A stretch of 64,000 bases of DNA from Laguncularia racemosa (GCA_037954665.1 JBBMOL010000023.1:6572001-6636000), one strand, 5' to 3'; counted from the stretch's first letter, positions 1-12,235 are shown. Notes: generated by a model from the sequence alone, not told the origin. Numbers and translations: made by a program.

Positions 1-1188
1 GAGATTATAATCTAAAGATGGAACAACCAACATAGAATCAAGGTTTAAAGTATTAGTGAGTGATAAAGAACCTTCCCTAATAACTGAGGATTCATTACCA
101 TCAGCAGTAAAAATGGTTTTTTGTGAAGAGGTTCTAAGATTTGTAACCTATCTTAATTAAACGTAACATGATCAGAAGAACCAGAATCAATTATCCATGT
201 ATTATTAAAAACAAGTACAGAAACATTCAAGGCCTTACCACAAGTTTCAGTAGTTGTAATCAACATGGAACCTTCTTTAGTAGTATTATCATTATTTCAG
301 TAATAATAGTGACTGAGTTCTTGGAATTCTTTCTTCAAGATGCTCTACTATCATCCCACCATTCTAGATATCCCACAAGTTCATAGCAACGCTCCTTTAT
401 ATGTCTAGTCCGATTGCAATGCGTACACTTGTATTTAGATTTTCCCATACCTTTGGTAGTCTTTGGTTTATTTTGAGTCATCATTACTACAACTTCAGTG
501 TTTCCAATATCGGCATTTAAAGTCACACAACGTATTGCTTCTCATTGAATTAATGAATAACATTCTTCCAAACCTAGAACTAGTTCTTTGCATAAAAGTT
601 TCCCACCAACTTGATTAAAATCACTATCCAAGCTAGCGAGAAATATATGCACTCGTAATCATTCAATGGATTTTTGATTTGGTGTTACATCATTAGGATC
701 CTTCATGACCACTTTATCTTGATGGTCCAAATCTTGAAAAATCTTAACTAGTTCTCCATAATATATAGAAAGAGACTTCCCTTTTTTTTTTTTTTTTGCT
801 GTAAAAGCCTTTTGGTTTAAGGAAAAAACTTATGATTCATCACTTCCATCATAAAAAGCTTTTGATAATGCACTCCAAATCTCATGAGCAGTAGGTAGAC
901 ATAAATACTTTTTCATTATTTCAAGCTTCATGGACATTAATAACCATCATTTCACTTTTTGGTTTCCAGCATACCATTTTTCATATCCATTGTCGGACTC
1001 GTTTAGTTGTTTCATCTTGCCACGAATGTAAGAGACTTCTTTCTTTCAGCAATATGTATCTCCATTAGTTGAGACCAAACATCATAGTTTAATTCATTAA
1101 GAATTATTCCTGCATTAAAAACACCTTCCAATTGCACAATTACTAGAATTGATTTAATTCCAGAAGATTTAACACCTCTATCACTCAT
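1..1188 (-). pseudogene. Ty1/copia gag-protease fragment, cut by the window edge
   Basis: On the minus strand an ATG at 1188 opens a copia-type gag (first residues MSDRGVKSSG), followed by residues typical of the UBN2-like gag region. A CCHC zinc knuckle (C-X2-C-X4-H-X4-C) lies near 386-427. Further on, near 168-205, the aspartic-protease signature WIIDSGSSDHV is readable, so the order gag then protease is that of copia elements. The frame is broken by stops, shifts and a T-rich run at 780-797. Integrase and reverse transcriptase would lie beyond position 1. The element is dead at least in gag. Superfamily is confident; lineage is not resolved. Confidence 0.8.
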
Positions 1189-1218
1189 TTTGATTTTGTT
1201 TTAGAATTTAAAGGGGTA

Positions 1219-1231
1219 GGCTCTTATACCA
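1219..1231 (-). other. Primer binding site of the left-edge copia element
   Basis: The minus strand reads TGGTATAAGAGCC, one change away from the TGGTATCAGAGCC that pairs with initiator tRNA-Met in plant retrotransposons. It lies about 30 bases upstream of the gag ATG, the expected place just inside the 5' LTR. Confidence 0.65.
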
Positions 1232-1480
1232 ACTTAGAAAGAGAACTGTATTTTTCATCACAATTTTCTATATTGCCAGCATATACAAAAGAGAATTTTA
1301 TAACACAATTGAGCTAGAAATTAGGAGAATAATTAGCTCTAAACTAAGTAAGAAAAGATTTACAATAGTTGTATAACCTCTAATCTAGGAAAGAAAGAGA
1401 GATTTACGGAGAGAGATTTAAGGAAAGAAAATCTCGATAGTAAACTCAGAAGAAGTTCTTACAACTAAAGCAGTCTAAGA
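1232..1480 (-). repeat. Probable 5' LTR of the left-edge copia element
   Basis: This is the sequence outside the primer binding site of the minus-strand copia fragment, so by position it should be the 5' LTR. The other LTR is outside the window, so the outer boundary is a guess and no target duplication can be checked. The stretch is purine-rich on the plus strand and has no coding potential. Confidence 0.4.
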
Positions 1481-1489
1481 TGTTGACCT

Positions 1490-2114
1490 CCAATTAGGCT
1501 AATGGAGGGGAAAGGTAAAGTTAGAAGTCATCCCCTTAGATAACTATAAGCTAGTAATTAGGATGTACTTTTTTGACTGAGTGTGTGCTCAAATCCCACC
1601 ATCTACTAATTGTATCTTGATCTTGGATCAAGAAAAGAAATGTGTGGTCCTAGTTAGCCATAACTCGAGTTGAGCTAAGAAACTTTTGTGTTAAGTGTAG
1701 ACTACTAATAAGCAAAAAATGTAGAAGCCTATAGACCCTAGTTCAAAGGAAGTGAACCAAAAGGTATAAGGAGTGCTCAAGTCAAAAGAGAAGGCTTAGA
1801 TAGAGAGGCTCCAAAAGCTTCCCAGATCCAATATACCTAAAGAGAAGGTGGACATGAAGAAAGAGAAGCTTATAAGGGAAGAGGAAAGTACATTAGTCCA
1901 AGGGGTAGAAGACCTTGAGTTTAGAGAAGTACTAAAGGAGATTAGAACCAATTTAGCCTAGGGTCCTCAAACCAAGTTGGTGTTGGAGTAAGGAGGTCAA
2001 ACCAAGAAGTATTGGATGGAAGACGAGCTGCTTTACAAGAAGAAACGAAGGCTACACGTACACATTTTGGACCATGAGGGTCTATGGAGAAGAATCATTA
2101 AAAGGCTTTATGAC
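1490..2114 (+). pseudogene. Gypsy chromovirus pol remnant, 5' part (RNase H-integrase linker)
   Basis: Around 1910-2114 the plus strand encodes a decayed linker between RNase H and integrase followed by the start of the H2C2 zinc-binding module. The phrase WMEDELLYKKKRRLHV near 2013 is the usual entry to this module in chromoviruses. The frame stops abruptly at 2114, where another element has inserted, and resumes at 5358. Upstream (1490-1900) the sequence is Lys/Glu-rich when translated and not firmly assignable. In-frame TAG and TAA stops show it is dead. Confidence 0.6.
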
Positions 2115-2884
2115 TGATGCGGAATTGATATGCTCTAATACCAATTGATGCGAATTCGGATATGCTCTAATACCAAATGATACGAAATTGAATTGAATCC
2201 TTTTCACACAAATCAAAACATCAATAACAATCAAATGTTACAAATTTTTAGGGTTTTCTGGATTTTGGTACTAATGAATAATATCAAAGGATATAGATAA
2301 AATTACCAATCTATAGATGCTAAGATTGATAAAATTAAATTGATTCGCAATCAAATCATAGAATGATAGAGACCATGTTCTATAAATCAATCACTAGGGT
2401 TAAAGAATTCCAAGAATTCAATAACGATGTTCGCCATAAATTCTATAGGGACCAAGAATCTGATAAGAACAAGTAGAATATAGGGAAAACAAATTCTCAA
2501 ATATTCAAGAATCTCCAAAGAGGATTCACACACTCAAAAGTGTTTCTGTTTACAACCAAAATAACATTCTCCCTCGAAAAACCCTAAGGATGCCTATTTA
2601 TATCATCCTAAAAAAAAATTGTGCGAAACCATTCAAGGCCGGCGTCCTAAATACTTAGGCCAGCACCAAAGGCTGGTAGCCTTCATTTAGGCCGGCACCA
2701 AGGCCGGCGGCCTTGAAGCTAACTCGGTCGGCCTTTATTCAAGGCCGGCTTAAGGCTGGCCGAACTTCACCTTGGGTCCTCCCGACACTTATGTCCTCTT
2801 TTTTTAGACCTCGTACTACCACCTAGAGCTCGGATTGACTTTGTCTTCTTTGGTGCTCGTATCTTAGCTCTTGGAATCGTATCA
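2115..2884 (-). repeat. 3' LTR of the gag-protease element
   Basis: This 770-bp LTR is in direct orientation with 4595-5352. In sense it begins TGATACGATTCC and ends GCATCA. It holds a GC-rich block of GGCCGGC palindromes at 2636-2760 in otherwise AT-rich sequence, and two primer-site-like cassettes at its U5 end (2115-2177). Confidence 0.85.
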
Positions 2885-2894
2885 TTCCCTCCAT
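2885..2894 (-). other. Polypurine tract of the gag-protease element
   Basis: The minus strand reads ATGGAGGGAA immediately before the LTR start TGATACG. This is where plus-strand DNA synthesis would be primed. Confidence 0.65.
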
Positions 2895-3048
2895 ATTGAA
2901 AAAGATTCGACCTCGAATCTGTATTGTCCATCCTACTAAGCCACATAAACAGACTCCTCTTTCCCTTGGGCTTCTTAAGGCAAATCAGCTTTGTTTGTTG
3001 TACTTCAATTGGACTAATAGGAAGAAGCTTGTATGCCTTGTCCTGTTG

Positions 3049-4483
3049 CTAAATGGTATACTCATTGGTGTATCCATCATACTTGGCTCTGAGGTCATAC
3101 TGCCAAGGTCTTCTAAGGATCAAATGTGTAGCTTCCATGGGAGCTACATCACAAACAATTTCGCCAGTATAATCACCAATAAACAATGGAACACGAACCT
3201 GTTTGTGTACATGAACAGCTCCCTGTGGACTCAACCAATGAAGTGCATAAGGTCTTGGATGCTGCTCCACCTATAAACCCAACTTAGTAACCCAGCTTGC
3301 TGAAGCAACATTAGTGCAACTGCCTGTGTCAACCACAATCAAACAAATCTTCCCCTGCACCATGCCTTTGATATGAAATAAATTGGCTCTCTGATTAAGA
3401 ACAACTTCATCCTGCTTAACCATTAGCAAGTCTCCCTGTACTGGATTCGCTATAGTGTCTTCATCTTCCTCTTCTGCCTCAGTACTCTTCTGTTCTTCTT
3501 CCTCACTCTCCACTTTGTCCCCCTTTATGACCATAACCCTTTTATTAGGACATTGAGAAGCAATATGGCCAAGTCCTAAACACTTAAAACATTTAATATC
3601 CCTGCTTCTCTTTTGTTGTGTTTGGTCAATAGTCTCACTAGCGACTACCTTTCCCTTTTCCTTCATTTCCTTCTCCCTCTCACTATCATCTGACTTATGG
3701 TGGTGATATGATTTTTGATCCCGCCTGCGTTGATGCCGCTCAACCTGACTGGCTAATTTAATCACATCCTCAAGAGTCTGATAATGCTGGAGTTCCACTA
3801 CATTGGCAATGTCCATCTTCAACCCATTGATGAAACGAGCTATGGATTCATCTGATGATTCCCTAATATCACATCTTGCCACTAGTGTCTCAAACTCCTT
3901 CACATACTCTTCTATGCTCTTCTTACCCTACCTCAAGGATTGCAACTCCATCAACATCTCTTGTTTATAGTAATCTGGCACAAATTTGCGTCTCATCAAC
4001 CTTTTCATCAAAGCCCATGAATGCACTTTCTCCTCATCCGCCCTACGTCTCTCAGTTTGTAGTTTATCCCACCACAAACTAGCATATTCAGAAAATGCTA
4101 AAGACGCCATTTTCACCTTCATGCGCTCAACCCACTCATAGCAGTCAAATACCTTCTCAACCCGTGGCACCCAATCTAGGAATTCCTCTAGTTTACTACT
4201 ACCGGTGAAAGGTGGAATTTTTAGCTTAATGTTTTCAATCCCCTTATGCCTGTCATCATTGTTTCCTATCCTACTACTTTCACTACCAGCATCAGATTCA
4301 CCACTAGAATGTCTCCTCCTAATTCCTACACCACTGGCTTCTTCTATCCCTAACCTCCAATCTCTCCATAATCAATCTAAGATTTTCTTGGATTTGATTG
4401 AACTCAGCCCTAGTCACAACCTCACCCCCATTATCAGCATCATTCCTATTTTTGTTGTTATGAACACTTCCATGCGACGACAT
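3049..4483 (-). pseudogene. gag-protease reading frame of the TR-GAG-like element
   Basis: The minus-strand ATG at 4483 (MSSHGSVHNN) starts a gypsy-type gag. A CCHC zinc knuckle CFKCLGLGHIASQC lies at 3550-3591, then an acidic Glu-rich linker, then a retropepsin with the active-site motif VDTGS at about 3319-3330. The coding sequence ends soon after protease and runs almost straight into the polypurine tract, so pol has been deleted. One frameshift falls between about 4319 and 4170. In-frame TAG stops near 3915 and at 3271-3273 sit where related proteins carry Gln. The remainder is open, which suggests gag stayed useful until late in the element's life. Confidence 0.8.
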
Positions 4484-4570
4484 CTCTACCCGATTTAACC
4501 CACGTTCTAACTGAATCCTTCGCTTTGAATCCTTACGAATCCAACCTTTGCTCCTTACGAATCCTTCTGA

Positions 4571-4594
4571 TCCAACCTTTGCTCTGATACTAAA
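4571..4594 (-). other. Primer binding site of the gag-protease element
   Basis: The minus strand directly after the LTR end GCATCA reads TTTAGTATCAGAGCAAAGG, one base from the TGGTATCAGAGC core that pairs with initiator tRNA-Met. Two further copies of this core are inside the LTR itself. Confidence 0.7.
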
Positions 4595-5352
4595 TGATGC
4601 GGATTTGATATGCTCTGATACCAATTGATGCGGATTCGGATATGCTCTGATACCAAATGATACGAAATTGAATTGAATCCTTTTCACATAAATCAAAACG
4701 TCAATAATAAGCAAATGTTACAATTTTTTAGGGTTTTTTGAATTTTGGTACTAACGAATAATATCAAAGGATATGGATAAAATTACCAATCTATAGATAT
4801 CAAGATTGATAAAATTAAACTGATTCACAATCAAATCATAGAACGATAGAGACCACGTTCTATAAATCAATCACTAGGGTTAAAGAATTACAAGAATTCA
4901 ATAACGATGTTCGCCATAAATTCTATAGGGACCAAGAATCTGATAAGAACAAGTAGAATATAGGGAAAACAAATTCTCAAATATTCAAGAATCTCTAAAG
5001 AGGATTCACACACTCAAAAGTATTTCTGTTTACAACCAAAATAACATTCTCCCTCGAAAAACCCTAAGGACGCCTATTTATATAATCCTAAAAAAAAATT
5101 GTGCGAAACCATTCAAGGCCGGCGTCCTAAATACTTAGGCCAGCACCAAAGGCCGGTGGCCTTCATTTAAGCCGGCGGCCTTGAAGCTAACTCGGCCGAC
5201 CTTTATTCAAGGTTGGCTTAAGGTTGGCCGAACTTCGCCTTAGGTTCTCCCGACGCTTATGTCCTCTTTTTTTAGACCCCATACTGCCACTTAGAGCTCG
5301 GATTGACTTTGTCTTCTTTGGTTCTCGTATCTTAGCTCTTGGAATCGTATCA
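4595..5352 (-). repeat. 5' LTR of the gag-protease element
   Basis: This 758-bp LTR is in direct orientation with 2115-2884 and has the same two 31-32 bp cassettes at 4595-4657, each made of TGATGCGG plus a TGCTCTGATACCAA primer-site core. Relative to the other LTR it lacks about 12 bp in the GGCCGGC-rich block. Confidence 0.85.
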
Positions 5353-5357
5353 ATGAC

Positions 5358-5756
5358 CTAAGAGATCTTGAACATGTAGATGTCTACCAAACATTAGATA
5401 AGGTAGAAGACAAGTTATATTAGTTCAAGATGATAGAGAATATTGAGGTGTGCGTTGAAGCTTGCCTGGTGTGCCAGTTGGAGAAGGAGGAAACCATGGT
5501 GGCTATTAGAAGAAGATTCCTTATAAGTACTAGACAAGAAGGCGAGAGAGAGGCAAAAAAGATATTCCAAGGATGCTTGACAAGAAGTCCCAACCAACCA
5601 TTTTGCTTGGAGTAATTGATAAAGTGGAAAGGTTTACCTCCAAATGAAGTAATATGAGAGAACACTATAGATCGTGCACCATTTGGTTACTTAGTGGAGT
5701 AGTTCTCCAAGTAGCATAAGGTGGTGGGGGCTTTACTGACTTAGGTGGGGGGAGAA
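5358..5756 (+). pseudogene. Gypsy chromovirus pol remnant, 3' part (integrase zinc module, chromodomain)
   Basis: The H2C2 module broken at 2114 continues here: the segment 5430-5490 contains CLVCQLEK, the second half of the zinc site. At about 5616-5660 the phrase LIKWKGLPPNEVI is the end of an integrase chromodomain, the module chromoviruses use to bind modified histones. A purine tract GGTGGGGGGAGAA (5744-5756) precedes the LTR. Most of the integrase core is missing. Stops at expected Trp positions (TAG near 5419 and TGA near 5653) mark decay. Confidence 0.65.
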
Positions 5757-6230
5757 TGTCATGGGTTGTTTCCCCAAGCTCATTCTCTCTTTTGTAACAT
5801 AGGGCATGAGCCAATTATATGTAGTACTCATGACCAAGGCTTAGTCCATTAGTAAGAATCATCTAAAAGAGTTCGACTACTTGGTAAGTGGAGGTAGTTA
5901 AGAATGTTAAGTAAGAATAGGTCATAACCATTAGATTAGATAGACCTTGGTCATCCATTGATAAAGAGCTCTTGTATATAAGGAGGAGTCTCTCTCATTT
6001 ATAACTCATTTAGAAATACAATCACTTTACTTACTCTAGATTGTCTCATTCTCTCTAAAGACTTCTCTTTAGTAAGTGTGTTCTTATATATTCTAGACAA
6101 AAAGGTTTACTTAACTTCTCTATGGATAGCCCAAAGAATCTAAGTATCGCACGTGATAGTCCTAAAAGCATTTCTCACATAACATGTACGCTAGTCGTCT
6201 AGTGAAATGGATCAAGTTTAAATCCTATCA
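5757..6230 (+). repeat. 3' LTR of the chromovirus remnant
   Basis: The LTR starts TGTCATGGGTTG directly after the polypurine tract. A TATA-like TGTATATAAGGAGG lies near 5954, as expected for an LTR promoter. The end near 6230 is chosen from a CA dinucleotide only, since no partner LTR is present in the window. Confidence 0.55.
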
Positions 6231-9200
6231 CACCTATTGTAATAAAAAAGGAAGAAAATTATGGAAAACTTTATGATTAAAATTTAAATGTCATGTAAAT
6301 GTTTATATTGATTTGAGATTTTTCTTATGTAATTTTTTATAAAGCTTCTAAGTTTCATATGTAATATCCTCCATACAACATGGAGTTAAATGTTCCAAGG
6401 TTTATAATAATTTTAAAATTTGCATGTGTCAAATGTTTTGGTTTTTAATCGAATGTAGTTGTATTTGAAATTGAAAAAAGGGGGAGGTATGCATAGTGTG
6501 TAGAATGAAACAATAGTGGCGGTCCATTCCATGACAAGCGAAAGACGAGAAAGATAGATACTCGAAAAACATATAGAGGAAGAGTTTACAATTGTACTAT
6601 TTTTACCCCAAAAAAAGACTTAAATTTATTAAGTATTTATTTAAAGATGTAGATTTATAAATTTCTTTCATTGTGGGGTTGCTTATCTATTTAGCATTAC
6701 TTTTATTTAAAGTGGCATGCGTTGGAGTTGAATTTGATGACATGGATATAGGAGGGCTGCTAACCTAGCTTGCCACATCATTTTTTCCCTCTCTCCATTT
6801 TTTTTCCTTTTTAATTTTTTGCCCAATATTCTATTAACTTTTTTCTTTTCTGATGGGAATCAAGCTACCCAGGTTAGACTAATGATTCAATCAAAAACTA
6901 AAAGACTAAGTAACTTGGTTCAAAGGATTCTTACTGGTGATATGTTAGAAGAAGAACATGTGCTCTTGGAAGACTTTATAGTTCATCATATTACTATGAG
7001 AAGGAGTTTGTTACTTTTCAGAAGGAGTTGTGGTTTCCAATACTATTAATTCCAATTAGAAGGCTACTTATGGTTTGAACTATGTTCCAAGTGTTTCTAC
7101 TTTTGAATGTGTGTCTACTAAAAAGGATGTGGTTCTAATCCTCTAAAGATTTTGATTATAAAGAGTAGGAAGTAATGATTAACTTTGAATAGAGAATATT
7201 CCTTTGATCCAAATATGATAGTTTAAGATATTATACCTATGAATTCAAATGAAGCTATTTTAGTAGCTATTGTCTTTCTTTGTTTATTATGATATCATTT
7301 GGTTGTCATAAATTTATGATATTGCATTAGAAAATATATTTTCTTTCTTGTTTGGTTTACATATTTTCTTAGACAAAAATGATTTTAAAGAACTAAACAA
7401 AATGCTTATATTTTGTATCATCCAAAATATAATACAAAAATCAAATTCACTTAACAAAAACACAAAAATCCTTATTCAATACTTTGTATATGATGTTTAA
7501 TGCAGTGCTTTATCTATCCAAACAGTGAATATTACAAAAATCTTTATTCAGTACAATGCACACCAAATATGGTACAAGAGAGTTATACTGTCTTATTTTT
7601 GTTATTCTGTACTATTCGATACTTTTTATACTGTCAAATACTGTAATCCAAATGCTACCTATGTATTTTCCTTCATTAACAGTTATTACCTATTTGTGTC
7701 TGTACTAATATATAAAGACTTATAACCTTATAGGAACAATGATTGACGAATGATATTGCTTTTTTCCATTGATTGAGAACACTTTCTCTTTCAATACCAT
7801 GCTCTTATCAATCCTTTGCAACTAAGGTGACTAAACTATTTGTCTTGTTTGTGCATTATATTAGATAAGATAAGTGTAGTATAATCTTTCTTTAGTGCAT
7901 TATATCCAACAAATGAGTCGCTCATATCTGTTTACTTTATTTTCATCCTATTAAAAAAAAATCCATTAAAAAGTTCCATAACAATAGTTGTTGTCCGTGA
8001 GATCTAATGGTTATTTCCACATACTTGAAATGTATTGCTTTGCAAATTGACTCGACCTAGTGAAACCTCTCCTATGCACATCACTCTCCCTCTCGATAAT
8101 TTCTTGTAACCTAACTTAGTAAACTAAACCCACAATTTACTAACCTAGAAACTTATCTACACCTCCAAAGACAAATTGATGAAAACCTAGCCCCAAATTC
8201 TAAACTAAAGACCTAAACTTAAAATAAAAATTGAAACTTGCATTTAAAGTAAACCTTTAAATCATAATGGATTCATTAACCCCAATTGTGATATGAAAAT
8301 ATGAAACACTAAAGATATCTTGTGAATACATGGTTAATCTTGCATTATAGGATATTTGCTAAGATTAACCTTCAATTCAATTGGAACATATTTTGGCCAA
8401 GATGGTTAATCTTGCATTATAGGATACTCATTTATAGAACTATTTGGCAAGCAACTTCTTCCACGATAACTAAGAGGTGGTTTATGAAGAGAATTAAAGG
8501 TAGTGCGAAAGACTATCAACACTGCAAAATCAAAACTAAGATAAAAAGAAGCATTTTGGGACTAAAGAAAGGAATTGAAGAAAATTAGCCAAGTGAGAAT
8601 GATTGTAGAAATTAATGGTATTAGGATGCATGAGGAAAATATAGAAAAATTTAGTAGAAATTAGTAACTAGCTTAATAAGGAAGATTTGGAGTTTTGTGA
8701 TGTGTTTTGAGGGTTTATTCTAATTTTGTTTTCCAAATTTGAATTTCAAGTTTGTTTTTGTTTTTGTGTCGAGTTTACCTAGATTAGTATTTTTTTTTAA
8801 TTAGGAAAGTGAGGATACTATAGTATTTGATATGCCTACGGAGATAACCACTACGATATCTAATAACTATTGACCAATTAAAAATCAAGATAATCCCCAA
8901 TTTTTCAATCAATTAGGGCTTGGATACTTATAAGTTGAGAAACAGAGAGAAAGAGAGAGTTGAAAATACGATCGAATATGACTCATCAATAATAATATGA
9001 AGCCTATGCGATTAAGTGATATGACACATGCATAATCATACAAGAACACTTGCCATAATCCATGGATTAATAAGCGCATGGGGAAAGGAGAGTGTTTAGA
9101 CTTAAAGAAAAGTGTTTTAGTCAATGATGATAAGAATAATTTCGAGTACGTCATTTATTACATGAAAATGGCAAAACAATAAATAACATAAAAGAAAAAC

Positions 9201-9779
9201 AAGTGATGCTTACGAGTACACTCTTGCCAACACGAATGTGTTGGTGACTGTGTATCTTTCTAGGAAATATACATCAATAAAGCACATCCATGTGAGGGTT
9301 ATATAGCTGGTTCATGGTTAGGAACACATCTTTATTCTTGCTTATGTACCTCTCAAGTCGCCCTTTCTATACTTAATTTTGAACTTAGAAACTTAAGAGG
9401 GTACACGACCAATAACATGGTCATGTTATAAATCGTGTACCTCTTTATTTGTCAATTTTCCTTACTTTCCAGCCATGATCTTGTAGTATAACTTGGGATT
9501 CTAATGTCGAACCTTGGATGCAACACTATCAAAATCTTATTGAAGCTAAAACTACATAATTCAAAAGTATTAACAAATAAAATCTCTTAAAAACTAGGTT
9601 GATTATGAATGAACCTCAATACCATGTTTTGAAGTCCTCTTGCTTTTGCTCTAATAATAGGACTTGAGGTCTAATTCTCATCTAAATTTTTTACCTAAAT
9701 TAAAAAAAGAAGAAGAAGAAGAAACGGAAAAATATTATCGTTATTGAGAAAATATTAAGGATATTATTGTAACTTCATA
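6231..9779. other. Gene-free AT-rich stretch
   Basis: No recognisable gene. Short open frames at 6819-7049, 7525-7725, 8322-8588 and 8909-9154 have no family resemblance I can identify and biased low-complexity content. A 23-bp phrase beginning TGGTTAATCTTGCATTATAG is repeated near 8331 and 8403. The stretch is probably old repeat debris. Confidence 0.5.
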
Positions 9780-11822
9780 TTATTGTAATTTTGTGGGCCA
9801 CAATCTTAATTAATTGTATATTAATTCCCTGAAGAATGCAAGATTATTCCCCAATACACCATGCTAGAACAACTAAGTCAAAATAGTATAGTTAAAAGAT
9901 GTAATTGAACCTTAAAGGATATGATTAGAAGTGTCATGAGACATGCTTCTTTAGCAGAATTACTTTGGGGAGACGCATTAAAGACTACAATGTACATTCT
10001 TAATTGAGTTCCAAGCAAAGCTGTAGCTAAAACCTCATATGAGTTATGGACAAGTTAGAAGCTTAGTCTTAGGCATTTTCATATTTAGGGTTGAACAATT
10101 AGTTGCAACTTTATTAGATACTCAAAGTAATAAAAGGGATTTAAAATTTATGATTACTCAAGTAGATCCTTTTGTTGACTAGGAGCGTAAAATTTCTTGA
10201 GGATATTAAACATTATGGGAGTACACTAGTTAGGAATATTGTCTTTAAGGAGGAATATGTTAACATTCTTACAATTTCAACTGAAAATGTACCAACAATC
10301 ACACTTGTTATGTTCAAAATATTCTTGGGATTCCTCTTGCTTTTGTGGACAAATAAGCTCCTAGCTATATTGAGGAATCGCAACAACCCTCAAAAGGAAG
10401 TGCCTTTACGTAGATTACTAAGGAAAGAAGATATGTGATTCCGTGATTACAAATGATTTTGTCATGTATCTTTAATAGCATGAGCTTAATATAGGTATGG
10501 AAGATGATCCATCATTTGCTAAGCCAACCAAAGTGTAAACTCCTAAAAGTGGATTGATGCTATGAAGGAAGAGATGAAATTAATGAAAGACAATGACGTT
10601 TGAAATCTTGTCAAATTGCCTGAAGATATGAAATTGATTAGTTTCAAATGGATTTTTAAGACAAAGCAGAACTCAAGGGACAATGTCGAAAGATATAAAA
10701 CACCTCTTGCTGTGAAGGGTTATACTCAAAAGGAAGGCATTGACTATTAGCGGCTTTCTTTTCAATGTCATGGAAGACTCTTTTAGCATTATTATGACAC
10801 TAGTAGCTCATTATGATTTAAAGCCTCATCATATGGATGTAAAGACTGCATTTCTCAATGGCTATGGTGAGGAAGTAATTTATGTGGTGCAACTAAAGAA
10901 TTTCAAATATGAGGAATCAAAACATCTAGTATGCAAATTGAAGAAATTCATCTATGGATTAAAGTAAGCATTCTGCCAATGATGTCAAAAATTTAATTAA
11001 ATGATTTCCTCTTTTGGTTTTAAGGAAAACATTGTTGATTAGTATGAGTATCATAAGACTAGTGAGAGTAAATTTGTTCTTTTGATGCTATATGTCATGT
11101 CAATGATATTCTACTTAAAAGTAATGATATAGGAATGTTGCATAAGAGTAAAAGATTTTTTTTTTTTAAGAATTTTAAAATGAAAGATCTTAGGAATGCA
11201 TCCTTTGTTTTGGGCATATAGATCCATCATGATCGTTTACAAGGTATGATAGGCTTATAACGGAGAGAATATATCGATAAAGTACTTAGTAGATTTAGCA
11301 TGAAAAATAGTGCACCAGAAGATAGCCCTGTAGCTAAGTATGATAAGTTCAATTTGCTTCAATGTCCCAAGTTTGGCATTGAGAAAAGGGCAATTGAGAA
11401 GATTCCCTATGCATTAGTTGTAGGGAATCTTATGTATGCTCAAGTATGTATTACATACATTGTTGAAATGCTTGGTAGATATTTTAGTAATTCTAGCATG
11501 GATCATTGAAAGAGGCAAAACATATAATTTGATACTTATGGAGAATAAAGGATTATATACTCACATATTGAAAGTTTGATCATTTTGTGATTATATGGTA
11601 TTTTGTCTCCAAGAATAACAAAATTTTGTCAAAATTGAAGCATTTGACATAAAGTTTCTTGTGTTATTAAAGAGAGAATTCAAAGTTTTCAAGTGTCAAT
11701 TAAATATGTTAGTACAAATCTTATGATTGCGGGTTCGCTTACTAAGGGTATACCATCTAAAGTATTCCATAAGCATGTTGCTCATATGAATATTGTACAT
11801 CTTGATGATGTAACAACATAGT
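9780..11822 (+). pseudogene. Decayed Ty1/copia: 5' LTR scrap fused to integrase-RT-RNase H
   Basis: About 50 bp at 9780-9835 match the start of the LTR at 12236. They are joined directly to integrase sequence (ECRIIPQYTML), so leader, gag, protease and the integrase N-terminus are deleted. Integrase C-terminal phrases such as KTSYELWT, reverse transcriptase MDVKTAFLNG near 10833 and RNase H tail phrases near 11720 follow in the usual copia order. Many stops and frameshifts are present. It is related to, but far older than, the copia element at 45785-52579. Confidence 0.75.
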
Positions 11823-12235
11823 GGTAGATTTGTTTTTAGTCAATGTTCAATTGTATTTTACTTTTTATAGTTAACTCATATAATATAGATTTGAATTCTT
11901 TAAAATAAAGTTATATAAATTCCTATAAAGTAAGAAATATATTATGAGTTATAAAGTAGGACTTATCAAAAATTGGCCTATTAAGATCACTTTGTATGTA
12001 ATTTTCATGCTACATATCCATACTTAATTTATGTCGTTAATTTATATTGACATCAATGACCATTGTTGGGTCCTATCATGAAAAATAATGACAAAGACCG
12101 CTTTAATCTTATGTTGCCATAAGTAATGGGTTAGAATGTTTGAAGATGAGACTCAACATAGATAGTAAAAGTTGAGTTCATAAAGATTTTACAATATACA
12201 ATTACTAGGTGATATATGTGGCCTAAGTGAGAGAT

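Larger units (their letters stand above)
2115..5352 (-). mobile_element. 3.2-kb gag-protease-only LTR retrotransposon (TR-GAG-like) with intact LTRs
   Basis: Two direct LTRs (2115-2884 and 4595-5352) enclose 1.7 kb encoding only gag and protease on the minus strand. The element is flanked by a perfect 5-bp target duplication ATGAC (2110-2114 and 5353-5357). Its termini are TG...CA, with a polypurine tract inside the 3' LTR and a tRNA-Met-type primer site inside the 5' LTR. Reverse transcriptase, RNase H and integrase are absent, so it must have moved with enzymes from another element. The size and gag-only design match the TR-GAG class of non-autonomous plant elements, here with protease as well. 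The LTRs differ by roughly 5 percent by eye, mostly transitions, plus a 12-bp indel, so the insertion is not recent. Confidence 0.88.

Noticed and set aside
8322..8588. 88-codon frame as a gene
   Set aside because: It contains an internal repeated phrase and starts inside it; nothing supports selection.
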